Position numbers and translations under genes: made by a program
Notes under the pieces: generated by a model
What the model was told of the DNA's origin: nothing
Database searches by the model: none
The model's input: the letters and a program-made list of their open reading frames with translations, nothing else
Source: Psychrobacillus sp042944905
Lineage (GTDB): Bacteria > Bacillota > Bacilli > Bacillales_A > Planococcaceae
Reading direction: 5' to 3'
Length of the DNA: 64,000 nt
Assembly: GCF_042944905.1 (NCBI RefSeq)
Contig: NZ_CP168496.1
Span: forward strand, 2,852,001-2,916,000
Shown here: positions 33,755 to 42,095 of the stretch, in pieces
Layout of the letters: every line of letters starts with the position of its first letter
Numbering within the stretch: the first letter of the stretch is position 1

Positions 33755-34486
33755 TCAGTCTTTTTTTACATAACTTGCTATCTCTTCAGAAATAATAGAA
33801 GTATCCCAAGGATGCCAATACCAATCATTGCCGTCGTAAAATAAGGGATAGGTATATGCAATTGGTTCTTTACTATAAAGAACTAAATGGTATATAGTAG
33901 GATCTCCTTGAGCAGTATTTGGAGAAAAAGATGACGCTATTTTCCCTTCATTAAGTATAGCTATAATTCCTTTTATTTCCTGGTCATTTAATATAATATT
34001 ATTCAGTTGCGGTTTGTTATAGCCTTCATAAAATTAAACTTTATTAATTGCCTCCAAATCGATATCCTTGAAATGGTGCATAAAATTGCCATCACCTGAA
34101 TTGGAATAGTATATTCGATACCCATTAATTTCATTTTCATCTGGGATTGCAACAAAGTCTTTTATACCTTTCACACGAAAGATTTCAGTTCCTTCCTCCC
34201 AAAATGCAGCATCTCCATCTTTCGTTCGATAATGAGGATCAAAAACATTCCTGGAAACATTAAATTGTACTTCTCCTACTTTTTCTCCAATATATTCGGG
34301 ATCGGCAATGATTGCAGAATAAATTGATTCATATTGATTTCCATTAATATTTACAAAATCAACCCAATCAATTATTGTCTGTCTCTTGAGAATATTTGGT
34401 GTGGAAGTAATTGTTTGTGTGGTGTTATTCATATTACAAGATATTAAAAATAGACTGCAAATAAGCAATAAACTAACTTTTTTCAT
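33755..34486 (-). pseudogene. Lipoprotein gene interrupted by one in-frame stop codon
   Basis: The first part (34486-34034, ATG 34486 behind AAAGGAGGA) encodes a signal peptide with lipobox FLISC and a domain (IIDWVDFVNINGNQYESIY..., VGEVQFNV) that ends in EAINKV-stop. The same frame continues without another stop for about 92 codons (FYEGYNKPQLNNII ... DWYWHPWDTSIISEEIASYVKKD) down to TGA at 33755. One change, such as GAA to TAA at 34034-34036, explains this. Joined, it would be a ~243-aa lipoprotein. The truncated 150-aa product may still be made. Confidence 0.78.
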
Positions 34487-34628
34487 CCAATCCTCCTTTT
34501 CTTCTTGTATCTCCAGTATACTCATTGAAGATATTATCCACTTGATCTGTGATCAGTGTAATTGAATTACACCCTTTTCAAAAATAAAAATAATGTCACT
34601 CAATACAAACACGGAATCGACACTCGTT

Positions 34629-35093
34629 TTATTTTACTTGAATTACAAATGCATAGAAGGCATCTCCATTTGAAACGTTCTCTAAGTGTTCATCCATCCA
34701 CCATACACCATACGAATAATAATAAGTCCCTTTTTCGGTAGGTGCGGTTATTTGATTATTTTTTATGGAAATTTCGATTTGCTTGCCTTTATTCATCTGA
34801 ATAACACTGAATTCGCTTGGTTTGGGTTCATAATTCATGACAAACTTGATTTGGTGACCTGACTTAACATGAATAGGTGCTGTACCTTTCAAAAGTTCAA
34901 TTGGTCCAGCAGTATCTACACAAATACCATTATTTTCGTTATTCCAGCAATAAGTGCCCAACTTCGTTTCATAGGTTTCTTTTCCAATCTCAATAAATAC
35001 ATTTGGGGGCTTATTCAAAATGGTATGTTGACTTGAACATCCTACAAGAATAGTTACAACTAATATTAATAACGCATAAAATCGTTTGTTCAA
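34629..35093 (-). CDS. Lipoprotein of unknown function
   Basis: 154 aa. Lipobox ILVGC at residues 15-19 predicts a membrane-anchored extracellular lipoprotein; the rest is beta-rich with TYCWNNENNGICVD containing two Cys that could form a disulfide. TTG 35093 follows AGGAGG by 8 nt. A fossil copy of its C-terminus is at 31204-31280. Family unknown. Confidence 0.72.
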   Translation of the reverse strand: MNKRFYALLILVVTILVGCSSQHTILNKPPNVFIEIGKETYETKLGTYCWNNENNGICVDTAGPIELLKGTAPIHVKSGHQIKFVMNYEPKPSEFSVIQMNKGKQIEISIKNNQITAPTEKGTYYYSYGVWWMDEHLENVSNGDAFYAFVIQVK

Positions 35094-35167
35094 TTGACTT
35101 ACCTCCTTTTGAATTAGTAGACGGTTTCTAACATAATAAAGTTACTAATATTTACAAATAAAAAGGA

Positions 35168-35200
35168 CCTATTCATTATAATAGGCCCTTTCATTTTGCT
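35168..35200 (-). terminator. Terminator of the mccAB operon
   Basis: AAAGGGCCTAT pairs with ATAGGTCCTTT on the minus strand, followed by TTATTTG. Confidence 0.75.
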
Positions 35201-35201
35201 A

Positions 35202-36335
35202 TTAAGCTAAACCCTGCGCTAAATCTTCCAATAAATCTTCTACATCTTCAATTCCAACTGAAATTCGTACAAGCCCGTCTGTAATACCTAACTCCAGACG
35301 ACGCTCACGTGGGATCGATGCATGTGTCATTCTAGCAGGAACCGAGATTAGACTTTCTACTGCTCCTAAGCTTTCTGCTAATGTGAAATAACGAAGCTTC
35401 GATAGTAGAACATCTGCTTTTTCTTCACTTCCAACATCAAAAGAAATCATTCCGCCGAAACCAGTCGTTTGTTTTTTCATCAGTTCGTGACCTGGGTGAT
35501 TAACAAGGCCAGGATAGTACACTTTTCCAACAGCTTCATGTTTATCTAAAAATTCCGCAATACGTTGGGCATTCAAGTTATGTTCTTCCATACGTAGACC
35601 AAGCGTTTTAATGCCGCGCATTAGTAACCAAGAATCTTGAGGCCCGAGCACTGCACCAACTGAATTTTGCACGAAATGTACATCCGTTGCAAGTTGCTCT
35701 GAGTTCACAACAACTAACCCTGCTACCACATCACTATGGCCACCTAAATATTTCGTTGCACTATGCACAACAATATCAGCACCGAGTGCAAGTGGTTGTT
35801 GGAAATAAGGGGTTATGAACGTATTGTCCACAATAGTCAGTAACCCTTTTTCTTTGGCAAGCTTGGCGATTGCTTGTATATCTGTAATTTTTAATAAAGG
35901 ATTCGTCGGTGTTTCTAGAAAAATAGCTTTTGTATTTTCTAAAATAGCAGCTTCCACATTAGTTAGATCGCTCGTATCTACAAATGTTGCTTCAATACCG
36001 AAACGATTTAATACTTTTGTCATGACGCGGTATGTTCCACCGTATACATCATCCGTTAAAATAACGTGATCGCCTTTGCTAAAAAGCATCATAATGGAAC
36101 TTGTTGCAGCCATTCCAGATGCAAAAGCAAATCCAGCCACGCCACCTTCTAATTCACTTATCAATACTTCCAATGCATGACGAGTAGGATTGCCAGTACG
36201 TGAATATTCATACCCCTTAAATTTTCCGACTGCTTCTTGTTTATACGTACTTACTTGATAAATGGGTGTCGATACAGCACCTGTTGCTTCGTCCCCTACA
36301 ATTCCTGCATGAATAAGTTTCGTTTTTGCACGCAT
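35202..36335 (-). CDS. mccB: Cystathionine gamma-lyase / homocysteine gamma-lyase
   Basis: 377 aa, full length, PLP-dependent. The Lys that binds PLP lies in VVHSATKYLGGHSDV; the substrate/PLP regions YEYSRTGNPTRHALE and FASGMAATSSIM are clear. It splits cystathionine to cysteine, the second step of reverse transsulfuration. It is 2 nt from mccA, and both follow luxS and yrrT, so the operon turns S-adenosylhomocysteine-derived homocysteine into cysteine. The mccB (yrhB) name is from operon context. Ends with a hairpin terminator. Confidence 0.92.
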   Translation of the reverse strand: MRAKTKLIHAGIVGDEATGAVSTPIYQVSTYKQEAVGKFKGYEYSRTGNPTRHALEVLISELEGGVAGFAFASGMAATSSIMMLFSKGDHVILTDDVYGGTYRVMTKVLNRFGIEATFVDTSDLTNVEAAILENTKAIFLETPTNPLLKITDIQAIAKLAKEKGLLTIVDNTFITPYFQQPLALGADIVVHSATKYLGGHSDVVAGLVVVNSEQLATDVHFVQNSVGAVLGPQDSWLLMRGIKTLGLRMEEHNLNAQRIAEFLDKHEAVGKVYYPGLVNHPGHELMKKQTTGFGGMISFDVGSEEKADVLLSKLRYFTLAESLGAVESLISVPARMTHASIPRERRLELGITDGLVRISVGIEDVEDLLEDLAQGLA

Positions 36336-36337
36336 TT

Positions 36338-37270
36338 TTATTTCTCCTCCTTGAATAATTCATATACGTTTTGACTTAAATAACGTTCACTCGAGTCTGG
36401 GAATATTGTTACAATATGACTTCCTTCATTTGCAATTTCCGCTTCTTTCATTGCCGCATAAAAAGCTGCTCCTGAAGAACTTCCAACTAACAAGCCTTCT
36501 TCTTTCGACAAAGCTCTTAATTGTGCAAATGCCTCTTCATCACTCACTGTATGAATCGCATCAAAATATGAACGGTCCATGAAGTCCGGTAAAAACTCCA
36601 TTCCAATTCCTTCCGTCACATGAGATCCTGCTACCCCTCCATTTAAAATAGAACCAACTGGCTCTACGATGACGGTTTTTACATTTTCTTTTTGCTCTTT
36701 TAAGAAAGTAGCCGTTCCCATAAATGTTCCACCTGAACCTGCACCAGCAACAAACACATCAATCTTCCCATCTAAATCACGCCATAATTCAGGCCCAAGT
36801 GTTTTTGTATACGTGGCAGGATTTGCAGGATTCGAAAATTGAGATGGTGAAAAAGCATTTGGAATTTCATTCACTAATTCACTTGCTTTCTGAATCGCAC
36901 CTTTCATTCCAAGTGCAGTATCTGTATTAACAATTTCTGCCCCTAAAGCACGCATCAGTGTTTGTTTCTCTACACTAAACTTCTCCGGAACAACAAACAA
37001 CACTTTATAGCCTTTTCCGATCGCAGCAAGCGCAATTCCTATTCCCGTATTCCCTGCAGTTGGCTCAATAATCGTTCCACCAGGTAAAAGTTTTCCAGAT
37101 TTCTCTGCGTCCTCAATTAAAGACAATCCGAGACGATCCTTCACACTTCCACCAGGATTTAAATATTCGAGTTTGGCGAATATCCGGCAATTATTTGGAA
37201 TCGGTATATGCGTGATTTCCACAACGGGTGTGTTTCCGATCAATTCTTGTACACTACGAAAGATATTCAT
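36338..37270 (-). CDS. mccA: O-acetylserine-dependent cystathionine beta-synthase
   Basis: 310 aa, cysteine-synthase fold. PLP Lys in PGGSVKDRLG, phosphate loop in EPTAGNTGIGIALA, and SGGT in GAGSGGTFMG. Position in the yrrT-luxS-mccA-mccB operon identifies it as the MccA/YrhA type rather than CysK: it joins O-acetylserine and homocysteine to cystathionine. ATG 37270 is 6 nt after the luxS stop. Confidence 0.9.
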   Translation of the reverse strand: MNIFRSVQELIGNTPVVEITHIPIPNNCRIFAKLEYLNPGGSVKDRLGLSLIEDAEKSGKLLPGGTIIEPTAGNTGIGIALAAIGKGYKVLFVVPEKFSVEKQTLMRALGAEIVNTDTALGMKGAIQKASELVNEIPNAFSPSQFSNPANPATYTKTLGPELWRDLDGKIDVFVAGAGSGGTFMGTATFLKEQKENVKTVIVEPVGSILNGGVAGSHVTEGIGMEFLPDFMDRSYFDAIHTVSDEEAFAQLRALSKEEGLLVGSSSGAAFYAAMKEAEIANEGSHIVTIFPDSSERYLSQNVYELFKEEK

Positions 37271-37276
37271 TTATGT

Positions 37277-37747
37277 TTACGCTTCCTCTTTATAAATTTG
37301 TCGCCATTCATCTTTTTTCACTAGCATTTCAGCAGCAATTTCCTTTGCACCTTCTAAACTATGACTTGCAGCCCATCCACACTGTACTTCATTACAAGCT
37401 GGGACTTCTGTTGCCTCCAACACATCTTGTAATGTTTTTTCAATTATTTCTAAAATTTCATCATAGTTTGTATGATTAATAACGGACAAATAAAAACCAG
37501 TTTGGCATCCCATTGGGCTAATGTCTACAACTTGCCCGGTATAATTACGAATATTTTCAGCCATTAAATGCTCCAATGAATGTAAGCCAGGCATTTCCAT
37601 ATGTTCTATGTTTGGCTGTTTAAAACGGATATCATATTTATATATTTCGTCGCCATGAACGCCTTCTTTTGTTCCCGCTAATCGTACAAATGGTGCCGCA
37701 ACTTTCGTATGATCTAAGTTAAAACTTTCTACATTCATTTTTTTCAT
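37277..37747 (-). CDS. luxS: S-ribosylhomocysteine lyase
   Basis: 156 aa, normal length. The metal site HSLEHLMAE (HxxEH), the conserved Cys in MGCQTGFYL and a downstream Cys in EVQCGWA match LuxS. It cleaves S-ribosylhomocysteine into homocysteine and the AI-2 precursor. In B. subtilis luxS stands apart; here it occupies the place of mtnN between yrrT and mccA. The second ATG (37747) is best spaced (8 nt) from AAGGAG. Confidence 0.95.
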   Translation of the reverse strand: MKKMNVESFNLDHTKVAAPFVRLAGTKEGVHGDEIYKYDIRFKQPNIEHMEMPGLHSLEHLMAENIRNYTGQVVDISPMGCQTGFYLSVINHTNYDEILEIIEKTLQDVLEATEVPACNEVQCGWAASHSLEGAKEIAAEMLVKKDEWRQIYKEEA

Positions 37748-37759
37748 TTTCATCGCTCC

Positions 37760-38398
37760 TTATTTTTTCGTTGCATCCATCAACCAAACAAAATCATTCA
37801 TTTTTAGGAAGCTCACTTGAAATCCTGCATCATCAAATAGCTTTGATAAAATTGGAATAGTCGTATAGTATTCCCTTTCTAAATCGTCTGCCACGTTATG
37901 AAAACCACGAGTTCTTTCTTTCATTATTTGCTCATTTTTTGCGCCATCTGTAATAAAAGCAGTATCCGCAAAAACTACTTTTCCATTTGCCGGAAGCAGC
38001 TTCGCGTATGTCTTTAGTGCTTCTCCCTTTTCCTCATCCGTTAAATGATGAAAAACATACGAGCTAACAATTGCATCTATACTTTCAGTTGATAAATTAA
38101 ATTGAAGTAAATCCCCATCTATTATTTTCGTTGTAGGAAATCGATCTGCAGTTACTTGACGCATCTTCGTATTAGGTTCAATACCAATGACCGAATTACC
38201 TGCTTCGATTAGCTGAGCAGTTAAATTTCCTGTGCCTGTTCCAAATTCAATAACCGTGCCCGAAACCCGCTTTGCTACTTCACTTAAAATAGTTTCATAG
38301 CCTTCGAATACATCGCGATATTCCGGATCTTCACCTGAAACAGATGCATCATAAGAGTATGCCCATTCATAAAAAATTTCTACAAATTCTCTACCCAT
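37760..38398 (-). CDS. yrrT: Putative SAM-dependent methyltransferase YrrT
   Basis: 212 aa. Motif I VIEFGTGTGNLTAQLI, then VIGIEPNTKMRQV, and SYVFHHLTDEEKGEAL. The N-terminus EFVEIFYEWAYSYDASVSGEDPEYRDVFEGYE is characteristic of YrrT, found at the head of methyl-cycle operons in Bacillales. Its substrate is unknown. ATG 38398 follows AAAAGGAG. The promoter is at 38465-38492. Confidence 0.88.
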   Translation of the reverse strand: MGREFVEIFYEWAYSYDASVSGEDPEYRDVFEGYETILSEVAKRVSGTVIEFGTGTGNLTAQLIEAGNSVIGIEPNTKMRQVTADRFPTTKIIDGDLLQFNLSTESIDAIVSSYVFHHLTDEEKGEALKTYAKLLPANGKVVFADTAFITDGAKNEQIMKERTRGFHNVADDLEREYYTTIPILSKLFDDAGFQVSFLKMNDFVWLMDATKK

Positions 38399-38464
38399 CT
38401 TCAAACTCCTTTTAGAAACATATTATTCCTAGTTGAATACTTTGTTTTAGGCTTAATATTAATA

Positions 38465-38492
38465 GTTATAACATAATAAGGGAAATTGTCAA
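38465..38492 (-). promoter_or_regulatory. Sigma-A promoter of the yrrT operon
   Basis: On the minus strand -35 TTGACA (38492-38487), 16-bp spacer, -10 TATAAC (38470-38465). AGGAATAATAT further downstream resembles half of a CymR site, but the match is weak. Confidence 0.7.
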
Positions 38493-38493
38493 A

Positions 38494-38530
38494 TAAAAAA
38501 AAGCTCCTCCAAAGTGGAGAAGCCCTTTTA
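38494..38530 (-). terminator. Intrinsic terminator upstream of the yrrT promoter
   Basis: GGGCTTCTCCA / TGGAGGAGCTT stem, then TTTTTTTT on the minus strand. It insulates the promoter from upstream transcription and abuts the -35 box. Confidence 0.7.
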
Positions 38531-38592
38531 CAATTTTCCAAAATATGAGATGATGCATATAAAGAATTCTAAATAGTATATGGGGTGTTTTT

Positions 38593-38838
38593 TTGAATTT
38601 TTGGAAGTATTTTTTTGCAGGAATAATCACAAAAATAATTGTGGAAATGACGATATATAAGCTGGATTTCTTTCAATATAATTTATTTAAACATTTTAAT
38701 TGGCTATCTTTATTCAGTTTTTCAGTAGAAACAATAATCTTTGCAGCAATTTATATCATGGTATTTTACATCCTAACAAACTTCAGCACATGGAAGATGC
38801 GTGTAAAATATGAGCTTGCTCAGAAAAAAATAACCTAG
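38593..38838 (+). CDS. Small two-helix membrane protein
   Basis: 81 aa. Start TTG 38593 with GGGGTG about 8 nt before. A helix at the N-terminus (FFAGIITKIIVEMTIY) and one near residues 42-65 precede a basic tail. No family recognised. It is transcribed divergently from yrrT. Confidence 0.55.
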   Translation: MNFWKYFFAGIITKIIVEMTIYKLDFFQYNLFKHFNWLSLFSFSVETIIFAAIYIMVFYILTNFSTWKMRVKYELAQKKIT

Positions 38839-38947
38839 ATTAACTCATTGGTGATATTCTACGCAATAGCAACTACAGTCGCTATTGCATAGTACGCTGA
38901 TTGGTAATTTTATTTTTTTCTATATTCTCAGAAATTTAAGTATGAAA

Positions 38948-39553
38948 CTATTGCTTGCCACATGCAAAGCATCTTCTATCTATATCCATATAACCGTAAA
39001 TTCGAAGTTCCTTTTCTTCTCCACAATTCATACATTTTTCAAAATATATTTGTGGTAAGATACCATCTTCAGCTAGAGGTACCCATTCCTTTTCATATAA
39101 CGTTTTTGTCATTCCATAATCTATTAATACAAAACAACTATTTTCATTCACCCCATAATTACCGCTATCCTTTAGGTCAAAACCATCATATTCCTTGTCG
39201 ATTAATTGTATTGCTGCTCTTAATTCTTTTGTAAATCGTATATCTTCGCTTATTTCAAGATCATATGATTGTTCGTCAATTAATTGCAGATTAGAATAAT
39301 ATTTTTGGATAGAGATTTGCTCATCTACATATACAATCTCTGCTACAAATTTAGTTAGATCTTGCATATTTAATTTAGTAAAAATGTTGTATTCATTTTG
39401 GGATTGTTTAAAGCCTATCGGATGTAAATGTTGTTTGATAACATAATCATTATATCGATATACCTTTCTTGTAGAACCTATTCCAACAAATGTTTCATTC
39501 GTACAAAGATTATGGAGGTTGTCTTTTATCATCTGAATATCTTTTTCTAGCAT
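38948..39553 (-). CDS. Minimal protein kinase-like protein with C-terminal zinc ribbon
   Basis: 201 aa. VGIGSTRKVYRYNDYVIKQHL resembles a glycine loop followed by the ATP-binding Lys. FDLKDSGNYGVNENSCFVLIDYGM recalls the catalytic-loop/DFG region with Asp, Asn and DYG. The C-terminal CMNCGEE...RCFACGKQ is a four-Cys zinc ribbon. It is shorter than normal kinases and may be a small-molecule kinase or a toxin/resistance-type kinase. ATG 39553 follows AAAGGAG. Monocistronic. Confidence 0.6.
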   Translation of the reverse strand: MLEKDIQMIKDNLHNLCTNETFVGIGSTRKVYRYNDYVIKQHLHPIGFKQSQNEYNIFTKLNMQDLTKFVAEIVYVDEQISIQKYYSNLQLIDEQSYDLEISEDIRFTKELRAAIQLIDKEYDGFDLKDSGNYGVNENSCFVLIDYGMTKTLYEKEWVPLAEDGILPQIYFEKCMNCGEEKELRIYGYMDIDRRCFACGKQ

Positions 39554-39704
39554 GTTTTCTCCTTTCAATAGCAACCTAGTTTTTTCCTAATCAATAAAGC
39601 TTCAGTTAGGAGCATAGTATGGAATTAGCCTTTTGAAAAAATTATACCAATACTCATGAGAAAAAATGAAAGGTTTATATGATCAATGAAAGGAGAAATC
39701 CTAA

Positions 39705-39986
39705 TTGGAGAAAAATTTCAACAAAGTTTTAGGTGCCACGTTTATGGCTCTTAGCGGTTTGTTCTTTACAGCAGAAAGAATTGCAAAAAGAGTGGCAGAT
39801 TCAATTGTTGAATCTGGGTATGCTTCACAAGGTATGTCTACAAGTGGAATGACATATTTCCCAAGTTTTTTTGATAACTTTTTTGTTTGGTTATTCTTTT
39901 TTATTGGCTTATTGCTTTTCATTTATGGTTTTTCAAAGAGGTTTGTAGATATCTTTATTAAGAATTTACTCCATAATGACAAGTAG
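39705..39986 (+). CDS. Small membrane protein
   Basis: 93 aa. TTG 39705 follows GAAAGGAG. One hydrophobic segment near residues 8-22 and a strong one near 60-78 flank a Gly/Ser-rich part (GYASQGMSTSGMTYFP). No family recognised. Confidence 0.6.
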   Translation: MEKNFNKVLGATFMALSGLFFTAERIAKRVADSIVESGYASQGMSTSGMTYFPSFFDNFFVWLFFFIGLLLFIYGFSKRFVDIFIKNLLHNDK

Positions 39987-40049
39987 AAGTATTCAATTTT
40001 CTATAATTGTTACCGGACTATCAGTGATTTTTGAACTTCTTTTGACATT

Positions 40050-40342
40050 AACAGGCTGCTAGGAAATACAATTTAGGCCTTAAGAAGTGTGTAGTGATCG
40101 GTGATGTTGGGAGAACCGATATGTTGGCTGCTTATTCAGTTGGTGCATTTAAAATATTAGTATTAACTGGATGCGGTAAAGGCTCCTTCTATCTAGATCG
40201 AGAAGCTTGGAAAGATGCTGAACCTGATTATATTGCAGAAAATCTGTTGGAAGCAGTTCAATGGCTGTTGAATATTGATATCCTATCCTTTTGGATTAAC
40301 CTGGTACTAAAATATTTTATAATAGACAACTTATTATTTTAA
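40050..40342 (+). pseudogene. 5'-truncated HAD-IIIA hydrolase gene
   Basis: An open frame without a proper start reads QAARKYNLGLKKCVVIGDVG, then RTDMLAAYSVGAFKILVLTG and EPDYIAENLLEAVQWLLN. That is motif IV and the C-terminus of a D,D-heptose bisphosphatase-type HAD hydrolase (GDVG.TDMLAA). The catalytic DxD motif and first ~90 residues are missing. The C-terminus also has an unusual hydrophobic extension. Terminator at 40345. Confidence 0.75.
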
Positions 40343-40344
40343 CA

Positions 40345-40375
40345 AAACGACCAGTAATGAGAAATGGTCGTTTTT
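40345..40375 (+). terminator. Intrinsic terminator
   Basis: AAAACGACCA / TGGTCGTTTTT stem-loop with T tract, directly after the HAD fragment. Confidence 0.8.
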
Positions 40376-40395
40376 ATCTGGATAAAATATCCTTT

Positions 40396-40500
40396 TCCAA
40401 CTAAACGAGCAATTATTCCAACTAAATGCTCCAAAATTCCAACTAAAACATATATCTTTCCAACTAAGCGTCTCTAATTTCCAACTAAACGTATTTCCTT
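40396..40500. repeat. 21-bp tandem repeat array, TCCAACTAAACG family
   Basis: Five units start at 40396, 40417, 40438, 40459 and 40480, all exactly 21 bp apart. The core TCCAACTAA (9-12 bp) is conserved; the following 9-12 bp are variable. It lies between the 3' ends of the HAD fragment and the convergent NUDIX gene. Confidence 0.92.
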
Positions 40501-40585
40501 TAAAAAATGCAGAGAGGAATGCAATCCTCCCCGCATCTTTATGTAAATTCTCGATATTTTGAGTGTAAACCCTATGATACAGAAC

Positions 40586-41338
40586 TCATTCTTCAACATA
40601 CTTCTTCAAAATTGGCGCCAAGTAGTCTTCTTTTAGAGATAGTTCATTTTGAATAAATGATTCTACACTCTCTTTATTTAACGGGACTAAAACAAATCCC
40701 TCGAATTCAGGCTGTTCCCCTTTTTCTATTAGACTCAGATTATGTCTTTCGAATAATATTTGCATTTCTTGTGCAGTATAGTCAACTTTCAGTTCGAACA
40801 TCACTGCCCAAGAATCATATGTCCCTTTACTTTTTACAAATTTAGGCATGAAAGATTTAGTATAGGTTGATTCAATATGCAAACCCATTTCTTCTTCTAA
40901 TTCTTTTCCAATACTATTCACCAAGTTGAATACTGATCCATTTAAATCGGACTCATCTAATCCCCCACCAGTAAATTGTAATCGTCCAGGTGTCGCTGTA
41001 TTTCGATTCATCCGCCCGAAGGCTATATGATTATCGTTCGTGATAACGGCTACACATGTGAAGATGACCTTGCAAGGATACGAACAATCTTCATGGCGAA
41101 TCGTATATAAATAGTGTTTATAGTCTGTTTTAACAACAGTTACTTGGAGTTCATCCACAGTTTTATTAATTTGCGTAATTGTAAATACTTCTCCGTTCCG
41201 CAAGTGAGGATTTTGCTTTATTTGTGTATTCCAATATTTTTGATGCTGCTCCCGAATATTTAATGGCAATCGTAAAGGTGTTGGATCATAGGTAACTGTA
41301 ACTTTAGCTGGTGTTTCTTCAATTAATATAGGCTTCAT
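40586..41338 (-). CDS. NUDIX-domain protein with N-terminal extension
   Basis: 250 aa. A degenerate NUDIX helix GKELEEEMGL follows GRLQFTGGGLDESD. The Arg-Glu pair of REUxEE is KEL, so the metal site is partly altered. The N-terminal ~85 residues (ETPAKVTVTYDPTPLRLP...) form a separate beta-rich part. Function unknown. It is the last gene of a minus-strand run with fetB, 1 nt after the fetB stop. Confidence 0.7.
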   Translation of the reverse strand: MKPILIEETPAKVTVTYDPTPLRLPLNIREQHQKYWNTQIKQNPHLRNGEVFTITQINKTVDELQVTVVKTDYKHYLYTIRHEDCSYPCKVIFTCVAVITNDNHIAFGRMNRNTATPGRLQFTGGGLDESDLNGSVFNLVNSIGKELEEEMGLHIESTYTKSFMPKFVKSKGTYDSWAVMFELKVDYTAQEMQILFERHNLSLIEKGEQPEFEGFVLVPLNKESVESFIQNELSLKEDYLAPILKKYVEE

Positions 41339-41339
41339 T

Positions 41340-42095
41340 CTATTGCCTCCAATTCTTTAATTGCAGATCCTTTGTAAATAAGTTTTTATAACACAGCACG
41401 CTCAGCATCATACTAGTAATTGCGGATGAACTAGTAAATACGAAAATGATTAATAGTTGGTAGCGAACTGCTTCCACGGGGTCTGCTCCAGCTATAATCA
41501 TCCCTGTCATCATTCCGGGAAGCTGGACAAGTCCCACGGTTTTCATAGCATCAATTGTTGGAATCATACTGAATTTGACGGATCGTTTTAGTACATCTTG
41601 AACCGCTTGTCGACTCGTTGCTCCAAGTGAAAGCAATGTTTCGATTTCCCCTTTGGAACTTTCCGTTTCCCGTTTTAATTGGGTTAAAAATAATCCACAA
41701 GCAACCATTGCATTTCCTATTGTCATTCCGCTAAGTGGAATGATGTATTGAGGAGTTGCTTCGATAATGTGCAAACTAAGTAAAAGTCCCATCATTAATA
41801 TTTCCATTGTGGCAATCGAAAGAATAATTCGCCAAACGACTCCTGTCATGCCTTTTGCCCTTTTTGCAGCATTTAAAGCAGCAACGACAATCATGATACA
41901 AATAATCAATACAATGAACAGTAAGTGCTTCGATTGAAATACAAATTGAAGGACATACCCGACCGCTAAGAGCTGAATAGCCGCTCGAATTGTTCCAATT
42001 GCAATGTCCTTCTCCAAATCAAGCTTTTGCCAAACAGAAACAAGCATCGTAATGACCACGAATAATAAGGTGAAACTTAATGCTAATAAACTCAT
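41340..42095 (-). CDS. fetB: FetB-type iron export ABC permease (UPF0014)
   Basis: 251 aa with seven hydrophobic helices. The IGTIRAAIQLLAVGYVLQFVF start and SGMTIGNAMVACGL and LGATSRQAVQDVLK are signatures of UPF0014. In E. coli the FetAB complex exports iron and protects against peroxide. It overlaps fetA by 4 nt. Confidence 0.88.
   Translation of the reverse strand: MSLLALSFTLLFVVITMLVSVWQKLDLEKDIAIGTIRAAIQLLAVGYVLQFVFQSKHLLFIVLIICIMIVVAALNAAKRAKGMTGVVWRIILSIATMEILMMGLLLSLHIIEATPQYIIPLSGMTIGNAMVACGLFLTQLKRETESSKGEIETLLSLGATSRQAVQDVLKRSVKFSMIPTIDAMKTVGLVQLPGMMTGMIIAGADPVEAVRYQLLIIFVFTSSSAITSMMLSVLCYKNLFTKDLQLKNWRQ

Noticed and set aside
38405..38490. Clear CymR operator or S-box upstream of yrrT
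   Set aside because: The leader is too short for an S-box or T-box and the CymR-like half site is weak; only the promoter is called.
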